From: Ciona savignyi
Taxonomy: Eukaryota; Chordata; Ascidiacea; Phlebobranchia; Cionidae
NCBI GenBank assembly: GCA_000149265.1
Contig: CH002510.1
Location: 662,310-726,309, forward strand
Direction of reading: 5' to 3'
Length of the DNA stretch: 64,000 nt
Within the stretch, counting starts at the first letter, position 1, and every line of letters begins with the position of its first letter. The notes beneath the pieces were generated by a model. The model was not told the DNA's origin. It was given only the letters and a program-made list of their open reading frames with translations, and made no database searches. This document shows, one piece after another, positions 1 through 12,972 of this stretch. The position numbers and the translations under genes were made by a program.

Positions 1-1303
1 TACTTTAACAGTTCAGTAGTTTCTACTAAGGATTGATCAGATCGGAAACACGGGTTGAGAAGCAAATTTTGTTATACCGTTATGAGGATTACCGAGCCTG
101 TTTCTCGGGGAGCAACCCTTGCAGATTCGGATTTGATCATATTAAACATTATGCCCGACGCTAAAGGTAAACAGCCGTAATTTTTATGTTTAGATAGTGT
201 GTTTTAGTTATATTTCCTAAATCACAATAAAATCATTTACAAATTGAGAAAGTAACTTTAAAACGTTGTATTTTTAAAACCAATCGATGGCATTAAGTTA
301 AGGCGGTCAATCTTTGTTGAGGTATAACAATATCAACATTGCGTGACTAAAGTAGCAATATTCCCCGAACTAAAACTCGACTTTTGTTTCCTTTTCGTTC
401 TTGAAAGCATTTTCGTTCCAGGCAAGGGCGCTGACCTGCCGTACTCGGCTGGTGTGTTATTGTGAAAGACGCAAAACCAATATTTGTGTGCGGAGTAGGT
501 CTAATTAAACAACAGCGTTTATCACTTACAGCCCGAAAACCCCGATCATGTTGCTTTGGAATACGTTATACTATCGCATAGCTTTGTGTATTCAAATGTC
601 TAAGTTGGCTACGACAATACCACTTAACCTATACTCGAAAGGTTTACAAGAAAAAAGTCTTTATAGTGAAACTTTAAGAGGTTATCTTTATCTTGTCCTA
701 TTAAATCACTTTGGAATTTGTTTATATCTACAGTTTTAACTGTTGATTAAACTTAAAATAAGCATTTTATTTTTAAAAGTGAACGCATTATAATTTGGAA
801 TTTTTGCCAAATTTAATTAAGCCAGTTTGACGGCGGTTTCTCATCCACTGAAAGGATAGTCTTAAATTTTTATGAATAGCAGAGTCCGACGAGTTGGCGC
901 CTGTTGTTACAGTTCCGATTTTCCGCCGATTTATTGCCGTACATAATTGGAATACCCACGGAGCAGGGAATTCTTTCCCCAAACCAAAACAAGCGGTTTG
1001 CCCGACCGTAGGACACCCGTTTTACTTCGTTGCCGCCTTGCAATAGATTCCCTGAACCCAATTTACGTTTGCAGTTTATAGTAGCATTTTCTATTGTAAA
1101 GAAAAAATTATATGTGATCCTTCTTTGCGTTGCGATTTCGTTTAAACGTGAATATTATTTAATTCACTTTTGTTTGATCAGGTTACTAATTGCGTTAAGC
1201 TGCCTAGTGTTTAACCCAAATAAATATTACAAGCTTTTAACTACGTACAATATAGTTTTTTCTCAAATTTTATGCCTCACCGTTCATTTTAGTGGGTGTT
1301 CAG
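1..1303. other. Upstream part of tensin locus, no exon assigned
   Basis: This stretch should contain earlier tensin introns and possibly linker exons, because the first assigned exon (1304) begins in mid-protein. Two weak exon-like segments were seen: about 41-169, open and ending in AAAG before gtaaac, and about 421-461, after ttcgttccag. Neither has recognisable tensin sequence nor a phase that links cleanly to the exon at 1304, so neither is annotated. No repeat or RNA gene was recognised. Confidence 0.4.
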
Positions 1304-4300
1304 CAACTCAATAGCGCCACCAAGCAGCATCAAGTCACCAACCGAACTTCACCTGGATTTGCGACGCAATCACACTTGACGTCATCGCATGTCAAGCAAG
1401 CTGGTTACGGACATAGTAATTCGCATCAAAATGTTGGGTAAGTTTCACCTTTCCAATAAATCATCGAAAAATAGTTTAAGTGTTAATTAAGTTAAAAAAA
1501 ACAGAATTAGGCATGGTCAAGAATTTAGGTATAGCAGTGTGTTTCTTACTGGGTTATGCACCAATAAATCTTATTTTCACGCCGTATTTCTAAAGCAATC
1601 ATTTTTTGACATGTATCGCCCCTTACTGTTTTCTTTATAGTAAACCAAATCGAACGGGATATATTCTCTTGTGTTTGACGATGTAAATTTTTTACTCGTG
1701 GCTTAAGTACCCGTTATCCATATGTCAGTGCGGGATACTCTACCTCACATTGTGTATTTGTTTTCGTGATCGACACGCTTTAGGCGTAGTGATAGATATT
1801 ATTAAGAGTTGTATAAAATGCCATGAGAGAGTTTAGTCATCCTTAAGAGTTGCATAGAATAATTGAAAGATTTTCATACAAAAAATGGAAGATTTTCATT
1901 TTCTGCGAAAATCTACGTAGAATATATTGTGCAGAAATGTCAGTTGTCCAAATAAAGCAATTGCTAGAAATGGTGACACAGACTTGTAAGTTTTACTCTG
2001 AAGCTGTCGTGTTCGTTGCAAACGTCGTACTACGTTGACAGAGCATCATAAATGCGTCGCCTCTACGACGTAAGTCTACCTTAATTCGTATAGGTGCTGA
2101 CGTAATAGAACAGCCGTACTGGCGTGATGTCGTCTCACAAATGGCGTGTGTATATTTTATCACAATTGAACTTACTACGAAAAGCTAAGTATTAATCCGT
2201 ACAGTTAATCTGGTACGGTTACTGAGAACAATATTGCAGAACTGTATTAATATCAGGCTAGTTTTCAGTTCAGAAATACTCGCCACAGATAGTTGGCAAT
2301 GATGAGGTTACTCGGTTATAATAGACTTTCTCTTATCATTTAGATGCTCATTAGAACCTAGTGTTATGTCTTGCATTAGCCCGCTGGGACCTCAAGGTTG
2401 CAGTGAATTAACTTTATCTCATAACAGGACAGTGCTTCGGTTCGCTTGTTAGTTTAGTCAGTTTGAATGAATTAACAAGATGAAGCGTGCTCTGGCTCGA
2501 ATGTAAGTACAGTTAAGAATACAGATTTTAAAAATAGGCTGAGGCAGTGAAACCCCGAAAGTTTATAACGCAAGAAAAGCGCTCGTTTTTTATTTGTAAC
2601 TTTGTTGTGCTTCATTGTCAACGAATTAATATCTATGAAATGGCAGTGTATGTTTCTTCAACTCTAGACCTATCGATATTAATATAAGCTACCATTTTGT
2701 CTTCAAGGCATAATAATTATTATACTTTAGAAACAGTGTAAGCAGTTTGCAGTACACGCTCTTTACCACGAGTTTTACTACAGGTTAGACGAACGAACCC
2801 TCCCGTCCAATCACCAACCCACGCTAGGGTCACGTGACCCAACAACACAGGTAACTTCAGTCGTCACCTCATTTCATCATAAATCTCAGAAATATTCAGT
2901 CAATGCCTGCTACTATTTAAGGCAATAAAATCGGTTCGGTTATCATGAATAGAGTACTGCATTTTAATATTAACATATTTAAAACCACTTCACTTTTTGT
3001 TTATAGCTATCTATGTTTATCCCGATAAATAGGAAAATGCGCTTTATCATACGGGCAATCGTCATACTTCCTCGCAAGTACGTAAGAAAACGTTTTTACA
3101 CGGGTATCTGTCAGATACCTCGCGCCAACCCGACCTAAGCTATTGCAGTATTGTGTATGATTGAGACGTCCCTTCAATCTTGATAGAACCTCTTTAACCA
3201 CTGGGTTCAGTCGATGTCTACTAAGTGCCTGGCCCAAAGACGCAACCGATTAGCTAGCAACCAGTTTCGAACTTGCAATTAGAAAGTAATATGCCGGGTT
3301 ACCTTTCAGGAATACATCCACGGTACCTTCACCACTTCGCCGCACCAACCAACTCACATGGGTGGCTACAGCGATAACAATGTTCGGTCCAATGGTTGGC
3401 ACCAGCAGCACAGCCCTGTTCCAGTAGCTGGTGGGAACAAGGACTTGAGATCTCCGTGGGTATTTAACGAAGACACGAGCCCCATTGCTTCCAGTCCTGC
3501 AGGCAAAAGCCCGGTTATTTCATCTATTGCGTCATCATCATCATCCTCCTCTTCATCGCCACCACGTGTCCATGGTTCTGGAGAGGTTTCCCCAGCAGGT
3601 GTGAAAAACAGCAAGCACGCTTGTTGGTTCTAATAGTCGGTAATACACTCAAACATGACTACCTCACAGGTACACGAAGTTTGAATGGCAGCCACGACTC
3701 CTTGTTATCAGGCGGCAGTGGCCCAGCGCACCAAACTCACCATGCCTACCAGAAAGATCGCTACTCGCACACCATACAAAAGGACTCGCGAAACTCTGCG
3801 AGCAGCATACAGAGCACATCCACAGGAGGAAGCGGATATCTCGGTGGGGCTTCACAAACATCTCCACATTCGGCCGGATCTCCAAACTCCGGCTCCGGCC
3901 AATACCCCTTCTCACATCAAATAGTGAACAAAAGGGAAAGTCAGATGTCCTCGTACGATCGACAAGGTAAGTAGAGATCCGTATTTTAGTCAAAACAGTA
4001 TAAACAGCTATACGTTTGGACCCTTTAATCACCTTCCCATTTCAGGTGGCCACCACTTCCATTCGTCAGATGATGGTGGTTTAAGTTCCCCTGCTTCTGG
4101 CCGGACCAGTGCTTCTTCCCAATCAGGTTAGTTTGCCTACGGATTTCCCATGTGGACAGTTAAATAATCCAAGTTCTATTAGATATTGACAAGCTTGCCC
4201 ACGAAGTATCCCAAGCTAACTTATCTGCTCCACCCAAATTTGTCAAGGAGACCACAGCCTACTGGTACAAGCCGGACATCACCAGAGAGCAGGTTTGTTG

Positions 4301-6075
4301 ATTATAATCGTACCTTGTTCCATCATTCAGCTGTTTAAGCGATTAAACAAAATACCTAGTCTTTTTATATAAGATTTGAATTCGTCTATGCCATTATGAC
4401 TATTATAGTGGACTTGATTTTACTTTCGACATTACAACATGTTTATCTTATTTCTAGGCACTTGCTCTGCTTCGCACCAAGCCAGCCGGAAGTTTTGTGG
4501 TTCGTGCCAGTAGATGCTACCCAGGAGCTTATGGTCTAGCTCTGAAAGTATCTCAAGTGCCAGCTGGCGTTCTCGCCACCGCAAAACCAGGAAGTAAGTA
4601 ACATTGAGATCGGGAATCTCAAGTTTAAACGTATTGTATTATAAACAATAAATTATTTACCCAAGTACAACAGGACTATGTAAAAAGTATTAAGATCCCT
4701 TTCTTTTAAAATGTATAATTGTATAATATATTATTCGCATAATCGGAGTACTGTACGTAACCTTAAATTAAAAAAAAAAAACATTTTTTATTTCAGCGGA
4801 TATGAACAACGAACTCGTCCGACATTTCCTTATCGAGCCAAGTACCCGTGGTGTAAAATTGAAGGGTTGTCCAAATGAACCCGTGTTTGGGAGTCTCTCT
4901 GCCCTTATCTACCAGCATTCCATTACACCACTTGCCCTGCCCTGCAAACTCGTCATCCCTACACAAAGTAAGAAAACTATGTGATACTACATACAATCTG
5001 TTACCGAGTTCCAATTCAGAAATTATTCTACAGTTGTAATCCGGCTTCATTTCTTGTTCCCTTTTAAAATACATGATTTGAAGTTGCATTCTTTTATAAT
5101 AAACCTGTTTTTCAGACCAAGAAATCCCACCGGTTGGTTCATCACGAAACAGCACTGAAATACAAAACTCGGCTGTCGAGTTGCTAAAATTGGGAGCTGC
5201 CTGTAACGTCTTGTACCTCGGCAGCGAAGACACCGAATCTTTAACTGGGCCCGAGGTGAGTTTAAGCATTTTCTACATGTGATTTCATAGTATTTTATAC
5301 CACCACTCTGGTTTAGAAAATGTTTTTGTTTTAACTTAGTGGTGCATTACGTTTTATTTGAAATTCCATGCTATTAAAACAGAAAAGTTTATTTTATGAA
5401 ATGTTTTTGTTAAACAGGCAATAGAGCGAGCCATGCGAGAATGCATGCACAATGAGGGCCAAGCTGTCAAAACCTCTGTCGTTCATTTCAAAGTTTCACC
5501 ACAAGGAATTACCCTGACAGATAACGCCAGGAAGTAAGTCTATATTTTGCAAACAATCTGAACGTTTTAAACCTAAACATAACTATGTACCTTCTTTTAT
5601 AGAATCTTTTTCCGCCGTCACTATCCAACTTCAACAGTTACATACTGTGGTATGGACCCAAGTGCAAGAGAGCCTCATAACCGCCGGTGGGACGCTTCCA
5701 AAGACCGTGGCCCACCCAACTCAAGGTAATTAGTCCTTTGTGTTTATTTTATTTAAATAAAGAAAGATTTGAGCCTCTTTCTGTATAATCGTAGTAGCAT
5801 AATTTTACTCTCACAATATACTCTGCCAACAATTCTGCCAACAACGGTCCTTAAAAAAAAATCAAACCAACTCGCGTTGAACGAACCAATGTATATTTGC
5901 TGTTTTATTTATACTTAACATTTCCTGTAGGGTGTTCGGTTTTGTTGCAAAGAAACCTGGCAGTTCTGTTGAAAACGTTTGTCACCTCTTCGCTGAGTTA
6001 GACCTCGACCAGCCAGCTCCTGCTATCGTAAACTTTGTTTCCAAAGTTCTGATCGGAACGGCCGGTGCAAACTGA
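1304..6075 (+). CDS. TNS: Tensin, C-terminal part (linker, SH2 and PTB domains); 5' end outside window or unresolved
   Basis: Focal-adhesion adaptor that links integrin tails to actin and phosphotyrosine signalling. Exons: 1304-1437, 2784-2850, 3310-3598, 3670-3966, 4046-4126, 4183-4292, 4458-4593, 4797-4967, 5116-5255, 5418-5533, 5603-5725, 5931-6075. All have GT-AG borders and compatible phases, giving 602 residues before TGA. The first five exons encode a Ser/Gly/His-rich disordered linker typical of tensins. SH2 starts near [13 protein letters not shown] (exon 4183-4292) and carries the phosphotyrosine-binding arginine in FVVRAS. The PTB domain runs from the exon at 5116 ([18 protein letters not shown]) to the end, including RVFGFVAKK, and finishes at the usual tensin C-terminus. 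The 67-nt exon at 2784 is supported mainly by phase: it enters in phase 2 and leaves in phase 0, exactly bridging its neighbours. The N-terminal phosphatase-like/C2 part is not visible. Confidence 0.93.
2480..2502 (+). other. TNS: Candidate alternative first coding exon of tensin
   Basis: ATG at 2480 opens seven codons (MKRALAR) plus two bases, and is followed directly by a consensus donor gtaagt at 2503. The exon ends in phase 2, as the upstream tensin exon 1304-1437 does, so it would splice in frame to 2784-2850. The product would be a 565-residue short tensin with linker, SH2 and PTB only. The promoter is not identified; no clear TATA box lies just upstream. The chance of a phase match alone is one in three, so this is a hypothesis. 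Confidence 0.4.
3010..3290 (-). repeat. Degenerate tRNA-derived SINE copy in tensin intron
   Basis: Diverged, reverse-oriented copy of the SINE seen best at 15482-15732 and 27712-28003. Shared landmarks are the cgggcaatcgtca segment, the gctattgcagt segment, and gattagctagcaaccagtttcgaac near the tRNA-like head. It ends about 20 bp before the acceptor of the exon at 3310. Confidence 0.75.
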
Positions 6076-7007
6076 TTACAAATTCCCTTCGCTACTTGAA
6101 CTGGCTTTCCCGCCGTGTTGCGACCGACATGTGGTTCGAGCGGTCGGAGTGTCAGTAGCTAAAGCCGTAAGACATCCAAACTTGGCGGACGTTTCAGGTC
6201 CAATTGCAAAAAAAACTTACCACTGGACTACATACGCTAAATATTTTTAGTATTCAGTGTTTCCACTAAATGCAACTCAAAAGTCTGAAGTTCGTCAGAT
6301 AGCTTACTTCATGTCATCACTGCCATGTTATCAACTGCAGGTAGACTTGACGATCGAGTAATCACTTGTAATTTTCAGTATTATAGTCTAGTATTGTGAA
6401 CTTTTACCGTTGCATTCTCAACTTTTTAAACCAGGTTTACTGGACACGTGTATTTTGTTTGACAACAATTTTAATCCGCCTATCTGGGCAAATGCCTTTT
6501 TAAAATAATTTATAACACCCTTCTATTCGGATCTATGAATGTTATTACATCCTGAAATCCCAGTGTATTTATTATTACACCTTGGTTTAGCACACGAATG
6601 TATAGTGCGTCATGTACAGTTGGTATACTTGCCTATGTTTAGTGTTTCTCAAACAAGGTTCTTTGATCGGTGAATTTGTAGCAACGCTTTTATTTGGTAT
6701 TTACGCCGTTTTAACGCTTTCTAAACGGTACAGCAAGTTCTTTTATTTAATTACTACATAAAATACTGCAAACTAACATTGCATTTAGTTGAAGAATAAT
6801 ATTAAAACAATGTTATAATAAAAAAAAGTACAAAATCATTTTTTTGACACGAAATGTTTTCTTTATATTTTATTGCGCGTATATTTTCTTTTTACCGTAT
6901 TTTATCTTTGCTTCGTTCAGTTCCTCTTTCTCATACTTACGTAATACACCCATGTGCGTGCGTAACATTGTACGTTACGTGTATGTGCGTGTATATGTGC
7001 CGAGTGT

Positions 7008-7013
7008 AATAAA
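7008..7013 (+). other. Candidate poly(A) signal of tensin
   Basis: AATAAA lies 933 bp after the tensin stop codon. An A-rich aataaaaaaaag run near 6818 is an earlier alternative. Confidence 0.35.
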
Positions 7014-9397
7014 TATCGTATAAATATTCTCTTTGGCTTTTTATTTTCTTTAACAGTGTTTATAATTGGAAAATATCAACGCACATCGCACTGGAAGTCT
7101 TATTAGGTGAGTAACCGTTTAAGGTTAATAACAGGTCTTCTTAACCACATCTCCCGAGCTTCGGATTGCTTTCTCCTGCCACTGTGAATCAACCAAGCAT
7201 TCAGCATTCCAACAATTTCTTTTATTTATATTGAGTTAAAGATCCACTTGTTAAAAGTATCCTACTGTCTGTGCAGCCGTTAGTCACCAGGTTTAAATTT
7301 ATTTAAGCCCTTGATTTTTTAGCGATGCTAATATGATATTTGTTATGAGACGCATTAAGACCGGGGTCTACAATTGCTCATCTGAGTGGTTCAGTTACAG
7401 TTAATAAAGACTTTTTTACCTGTCCAGAGGATCTAAACTTAAAATACAGCTACAAAAGTTCAAACAATTTATTTACAAATAACAACTAGCTTGCGTAACA
7501 GGTAATGTACAAAAAATAGCAAGTACAACAAGTGGGACTATGGTTGATGCGCTTTAAAAGCCTACCGCATGCGTCCACAAGTTTGTTTAAATAAAGGTTG
7601 AAAGGTAATAAGAGAGAAAATGATGAGCCTTTCCTGTCATTACATGTTTCCTTTGATTTTTATTTTAATGTTATTTTTTCTTCAACAAAATGACTACCTT
7701 ATTCAGGTAATTCGGAAACTCATAAGTTTATGCTTGTAGAACCAAACATTATACACTTTGTATATGGTAGACCAAGACGGATAAGGTAATCAGCCAACCG
7801 TTTGTTTCATTCAAAAAATATTATAGATATCAAGCTTGGATTGGTAACGCGAGAACCTGGAACCCATTAGTTCTGCTTGCTTGCAGAAACAACGGTTATA
7901 TACCCTTTGATCAGATATACCATGTATGATAAGGTAACCAGGACATCGATTAGTGGCTTTAAAATGTATTGGAAAAATATTTTTTTGTTTTCTTAACTTC
8001 ATTAGTTTGTTTTTAAGTGTGAAAACAAATAGCACGAACCTTACGCATAAAATGTTGATCCTAATGGCGATAGATTATATGTGAAAAAATCTTTGTTAGT
8101 AATAATTAGTATATTCAAAGCAAATCATTTACACTATTAATTGATTGAATTATTGCGAAACTCTGCATTTGCAGGTGAGAAGCCACAGTCGTGGGACAAA
8201 CCAGAATCGATTTGATAATTGTGATTTTGTTTATTTTTTTCCATATTGAAGCTTCAATTATGATTTCCCGAGAACATAATAAGTATAGAAACTCAGCGTT
8301 GGATCAGCTCAGGTTTTACTTGTTATGTTGATTACGGCTATCCATTTATGTATTTTAGTCGGATCATGAAATGTAGTGGGCATGGGACACCACTGTCACG
8401 TTTAGAACAACATTCAACTACAAGCTAAAAAAACAAATAAGTCAATCGGGAGTTCGGGACGAGTGTAAAGACTAAATTCAGTTGTAAAAAATCGTAAAAT
8501 ACCAGCTGATATGAAATATTAATTGCCTTAAACAGGTGGTTTGCTGAAACATACATCGATGTTCTAAAATTGTGACAAATAAGTAATATTTTAATCTTAG
8601 ATCCAATTTGTCGAACGTGTATATTACATTTTAATTATTTGTTTCTATATCAAATTTAATTGTATCCAATGTATGTATTAAAACAGCTTATATAAGGCGC
8701 AACGACATGGATTTACCTACATGTAACACTCTTTATGTGGGGCGAGCACAAGTGATACTGTAAGACCAACTTTAATGAGTTTAAACATGATTTATCTATT
8801 CCATTAGTCTTTAATACTTTTTAAAGGCTTTCTAAATTATATAGATCTGACCGCGACATAATGCGCTTGCAATTTCGCAAACGAGATACTTAGAGCTGCA
8901 GTGCTTTTAAGAGTGTTTGCCTTTTAGTGCAAATTGTCTTTGTCGTATAAGGAACTTGGTGTTGAATGTATAATTTTTAAAATCCCAGTGCTTAGAAATA
9001 GATGTAATAACAAACGGTATGTACAGCCACAGAATACAAAAGGTTTCAGTGTGACGCATCTCTTAGCTTAGTTTGACTTTTTGAAGTTCTGTTTCCCACT
9101 AAACACGTGGTGTGATAACATTCAAACACTAACCAACCTTTGTCTGTTTAAAACTCCAGAGCGCTTGGTAACCATTTCTCAGTTGTGTGTTTTTTGTATT
9201 GTTACGAAACTTCGATTAGGAATCTCTCGATGATTCGTTCCACTTTGTTGTATTAACCGAGAGCTAGGGTGCTAAGCGATTTTTATACTAGTCGTATGCG
9301 TTTCACTTGATTTAACGTGTAAGTAGTTACTCAAAGGCCACTTCGTTTTTCTCGAATAACAATGAACGATATATATTAGTTAATAATCGACCAGAGA

Positions 9398-9405
9398 TAT
9401 ATAAG
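9398..9405 (+). promoter_or_regulatory. TATA-like box, possible promoter of the sulfotransferase gene
   Basis: TATATAAG is followed about 100 bp later by a donor-like site (ataa|gtaaat, 9508). A 5' UTR exon of roughly 9430-9507 spliced to the acceptor before 10731 would carry the leader of the gene starting at 10740. Only motif evidence supports it; a similar TATATAAG occurs at 8689. Confidence 0.25.
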
Positions 9406-10739
9406 AATAGGCGAAGTGTTTGCTTTTACGTCGTACCAAGAATTGGACTGTGTAACATCAGCAACTACCAGACGTATAGTACAGCATACTTTCGCATACT
9501 ACGATAAGTAAATGAATATTGCTCTAATTTGTGTGATTAATTGTTCGTTTAGGAACAGTCAGTTGAAGCTAAGCCTGTATATGATATTTTGAGTGGACAT
9601 TACAGTCTAATTTGGAGCAGAACAATATCTGCCATTTTGCAATTCAAAGATTTTATGCTTAGTTACTGTCACGGTTTAGATTTAATTAGAATACTAAAAC
9701 CTATTACCTGTGGTATAAAACAGAAGGCCACTTTAAGCAGTTCAGTGCTAGAGGATTATAGTCATATTATATTAGCCATTAAGAGAATGTGTATCCACTG
9801 AGATATGTTGTACTGTACACATTACACAACAATGCTTTCAAATGTAAAATGTAGAGTGAAAGTTATGTTAACAATATGTTTATCATTCTTGAGCTTTTAT
9901 AAAAGAATTTGTTTATACTCTCCTATATTTATTGAAAACCTAAACAAATTACCCAATGCAAGCGATCCATATAGAATCAATCAAATGAATATTTAAACAA
10001 GGTTAATATAATTAGGGAATTTCCCGTTACTCACACTCAACGCAAATCCGTAAACGCCTTTTACAACATCCTGTATAAAAAACAATTCACATTTCTTTGT
10101 AGGAGTTCTATGTCAGTTTTTATATTTCGTCTCTAAATGCGCTGGGAAAATAATAAAAAAGAAAGTGTAATACAGAAGTGATTTAGATAACTTAGTTGAT
10201 CTTTGATGAGTTATGTCATGTTTAGGCACATGATTAGTTTTTTTAAGGTGGAAAACTTGTTATCAGCACATTCAACTAGCATTATCCAGCAGAAATCTTT
10301 ACCCACATAGTCGAGCAGATAAAAGTACCATGTTTTCCCGCAGGTTCATAGCATTCGTGTAACTTTAAAATATTACTTAATATTATTATCCTTAATATTA
10401 CCTCAATATGTAACTATTTCGCCTCAAATAAGGGCCAATCTCACTGTTTGGTTAAAAGGGCACTTTTCGTGCCTTTATTCGTGTAGCAAAATACACAGCA
10501 TACCATGGGATGCCACGTATGTATTAGCCAATGGGACACGTTGTTTTAACTAAATACTGATTGTTTACGATGTTACTTGAATTTTATTTCTGTAATTGTA
10601 TTTTTATTTGTTTTACAATTAATTGTAAACTTGTCATACCTTGTTATATTTAAAGTTCGCCAAACATGTCCAAATACATTATCGCTATCTAGTAGAGTAG
10701 CTGACCCTGATATTTAATACGTTTTTACAGAGTCTAGCC

Positions 10740-12168
10740 ATGTTTTGTCGATTCCGTTTTGATAAATTCATGCTTATTGCACTTTTGATTTTAAACGTGT
10801 TCTATGTCACTTACCATGTGATTATTACACAGAAATACCAGGTACTATGAATGTGTATTTTATGCCTCGTTTTATCATTTTGGTTATTTTCTTGGATAAT
10901 TTAGCATCTTACTTATCATGGCAAATATTTAAATTGTTTAAATCGAATACAAAATGTATACAAACCGCTACCACCAAAGAATATTGTTCATGGTCGGAAT
11001 GTCGAGTGTTGGCACTGACTAGGTTAACCATTAAGCAAAACAACAACACTGTTTAATTATGAGCATCGCCGCTTTTACATTTTTCACATATATGTAGTAG
11101 AGTAGGCTGTTGTTAAACCTATGCTATTTAATTTAATAGAGGTTTGTTGCATTTTGTAGACGAGGAATACTAGTCGGAAAGATATTCTCGATCATGCAGA
11201 GTTTGACAGACGTCGTGTATCTGGATCCCTGGACAACGAGATGCGTAAAAACTTAACGTTGTCGGTAAAAGAGCGTCTGCTCAAGAGGATACACTACCTG
11301 CGAGAAAAATGCAACCACGAAAAAAATAACAAGCCCCTTAATTTCGACAAATTAGGGTAAAAATATTACAAAATTTGTGTATAACATATTTACTTAACCT
11401 CGTGTTCTCCTCAGGAATTTTCAGTTTCCTTGGATGTACGTGAACCATTATCACAAGGCTGTATATTGCCAAATTCCAAAAGTGGGCACAAGCAACTGGC
11501 TGAAAATATTTGCGGTTTTGGAGAGTCAAATTAACGACACCTCTGCGGTTAATACAAATAGTATCCACAATGTTGCTTTGCCCATGGTGTCGTATTTAAA
11601 CAATACAGCGAGAAATTACGTAATGAAACATTACACCAAGTTTGTTGTGGTGAGAGAACCATTTGATCGCGCATTATCTGCGTACAAGGATAAATTTCTA
11701 GTTAAACCTGGTTATGGAAGACCAGCGTTTTTAAAACTGGCTAAAGCCATCAAGGAGGAATATGGGAACAAATCCTCTCAGTCTTCCGCAAAACAAAATG
11801 CATACCCAAACTTTGCCGAGTATGTAAAGTACTTAGTTGATCCCCTTAATGACCGAATCCCGTCACACTATTCCGAACCAAGGCACTGGCAGCCCCAAAC
11901 CGATCTCTGCTACCCCTGCAACATCCGCTACGATTATGTGCTTCGATTAGAGAACATTGAAGAAGAGTCCGAATTCATTCTCAGGGAAATCGGAGCTCCA
12001 TCTAATGTTCATTACCCAGATTGGAAGACTAAAACGTCAGAAGACATGAAGCAAGACATGATGAAAAAGTATTATTCGAATGTTCCCCCAGAAGACGTAA
12101 ATGCGCTGTATCATTATTTCGAACGAGATTACAAATTATTCGGCTACGAAACTCCTCCCCAATTTTAG
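10740..12168 (+). CDS. Golgi carbohydrate sulfotransferase, HNK-1ST/CHST8-14 family
   Basis: Transfers sulfate from PAPS to a terminal sugar of glycoproteins, glycosaminoglycans or glycolipids in the Golgi lumen; the exact acceptor cannot be told from sequence. Exons 10740-10841, 11160-11356 and 11415-12168 join in phase to give 350 residues, a normal length for the family. Residues ~10-30 form one hydrophobic signal-anchor after a short basic cytosolic tail, so it is a type II membrane protein. The 5'-phosphosulfate loop is IPKVGTSNW (120-128) and the 3'-phosphate motif is VVREPFDRALSAY (~178-190). The C-terminal YFERDYKLFGY matches the family's closing motif. An acceptor (ttttacag) 10 bp before the ATG implies a 5' UTR intron or a trans-spliced leader. 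Several N-glycosylation sequons (for example NDT and NNT) are present. Confidence 0.93.
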
Positions 12169-12521
12169 CTAATCCGATTTTATTTTAAGCTTTCTATATT
12201 TGATGTGCGTTATAATAGAAGCGCATTTTAGTTTTGCGAAATCTTTGTATCTATTTAATTCTTGGCGAGCGTAAATTCATAGTTTTGTTATACCTACTTT
12301 CTATGTTTGCACTAGAGCAACTGCAATATGACAAATACAGCGGTGCTTATATATATATATAAAGGTGTCTTGGTGTTTAATATTAGTTATTTATCGTGGT
12401 TTACACATTTAGAACAGTGTAAAACATATTGATTGAGAACATTGCGTAACTCAGGGCTTTTTATATCAGTGGGCAACGTGATAATAAAAATGCAAAACTT
12501 AGCCTATTTGTAAATTGGGCC

Positions 12522-12527
12522 AATAAA
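12522..12527 (+). other. Poly(A) signal of the sulfotransferase gene
   Basis: AATAAA about 350 bp after the stop codon at 12168, the first canonical hexamer in a plausible 3' UTR. Confidence 0.5.
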
Positions 12528-12905
12528 GACTTTTAATTAGTCGCTTTTGATTGGCTGGTACCTGAGACCTAATTGCAGTAATTTCATTGATTAGGTAATA
12601 GTGGAAATGGTTTATACAATGGACGTAGTGTTAATACGGAAATTGCCTTTCCAGTCATTTTCTTAGAATGTTTGTTTCTTTTAGTAATATGCCTAACTTG
12701 CTTAAACTTATGCGCTTTGTTCTATTTTACCGCCAGATACACGTCCGGTGTAGGAAATTGAGCTCATTGTGGACAGCGAATAACTGAGATTTTCGCGCCC
12801 TTTCCAGGCGGAAGAGGTGTCAATTTCGATAATTTTCTACACCCTACAACGTTCATGCACTTACATGTTTAAGAAATTAAAACAGTAACAATTATCATAT
12901 ATTTT

Positions 12906-12911
12906 TTTATT
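12906..12911 (-). other. Poly(A) signal of the Myb/SANT-like gene
   Basis: AATAAA on the minus strand, about 60 bp beyond the stop codon at 12973. The two convergent genes here leave roughly 380 bp between their signals. Confidence 0.5.
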
Positions 12912-12972
12912 TTGTATGCAATATATAATTTACCAACGATTTACAGAATACGGAAAATTCCAGAAGGCGCAA

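Larger units (their letters stand above)
6076..10730. other. Tensin 3' UTR and intergenic region
   Basis: The tensin 3' UTR probably extends to a poly(A) signal, either the A-rich run near 6815 or AATAAA at 7008-7013. From there to 10730 I see only AT-rich non-coding sequence and short spurious ORFs. A TATA-like motif at 9398 may mark the promoter and 5' UTR exon of the sulfotransferase downstream. Confidence 0.5.

Noticed and set aside
41..169. Open segment ending AAAG|gtaaac, possible exon
   Set aside because: No similarity to tensin and the phase does not connect to the exon at 1304; could still be a diverged linker exon.
421..461. Exon-like segment after ttcgttccag
   Set aside because: Short, quickly meets a stop, and the donor choice is ambiguous.
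3366..3614. Antisense ORF with an acidic Asp/Glu run
   Set aside because: Shadow of the Ser-rich tensin linker exon; the sense reading has correct splice phases.
8689..8696. TATATAAG motif on the plus strand
   Set aside because: No donor, leader or coding start linked to it; the motif is expected by chance in AT-rich sequence.
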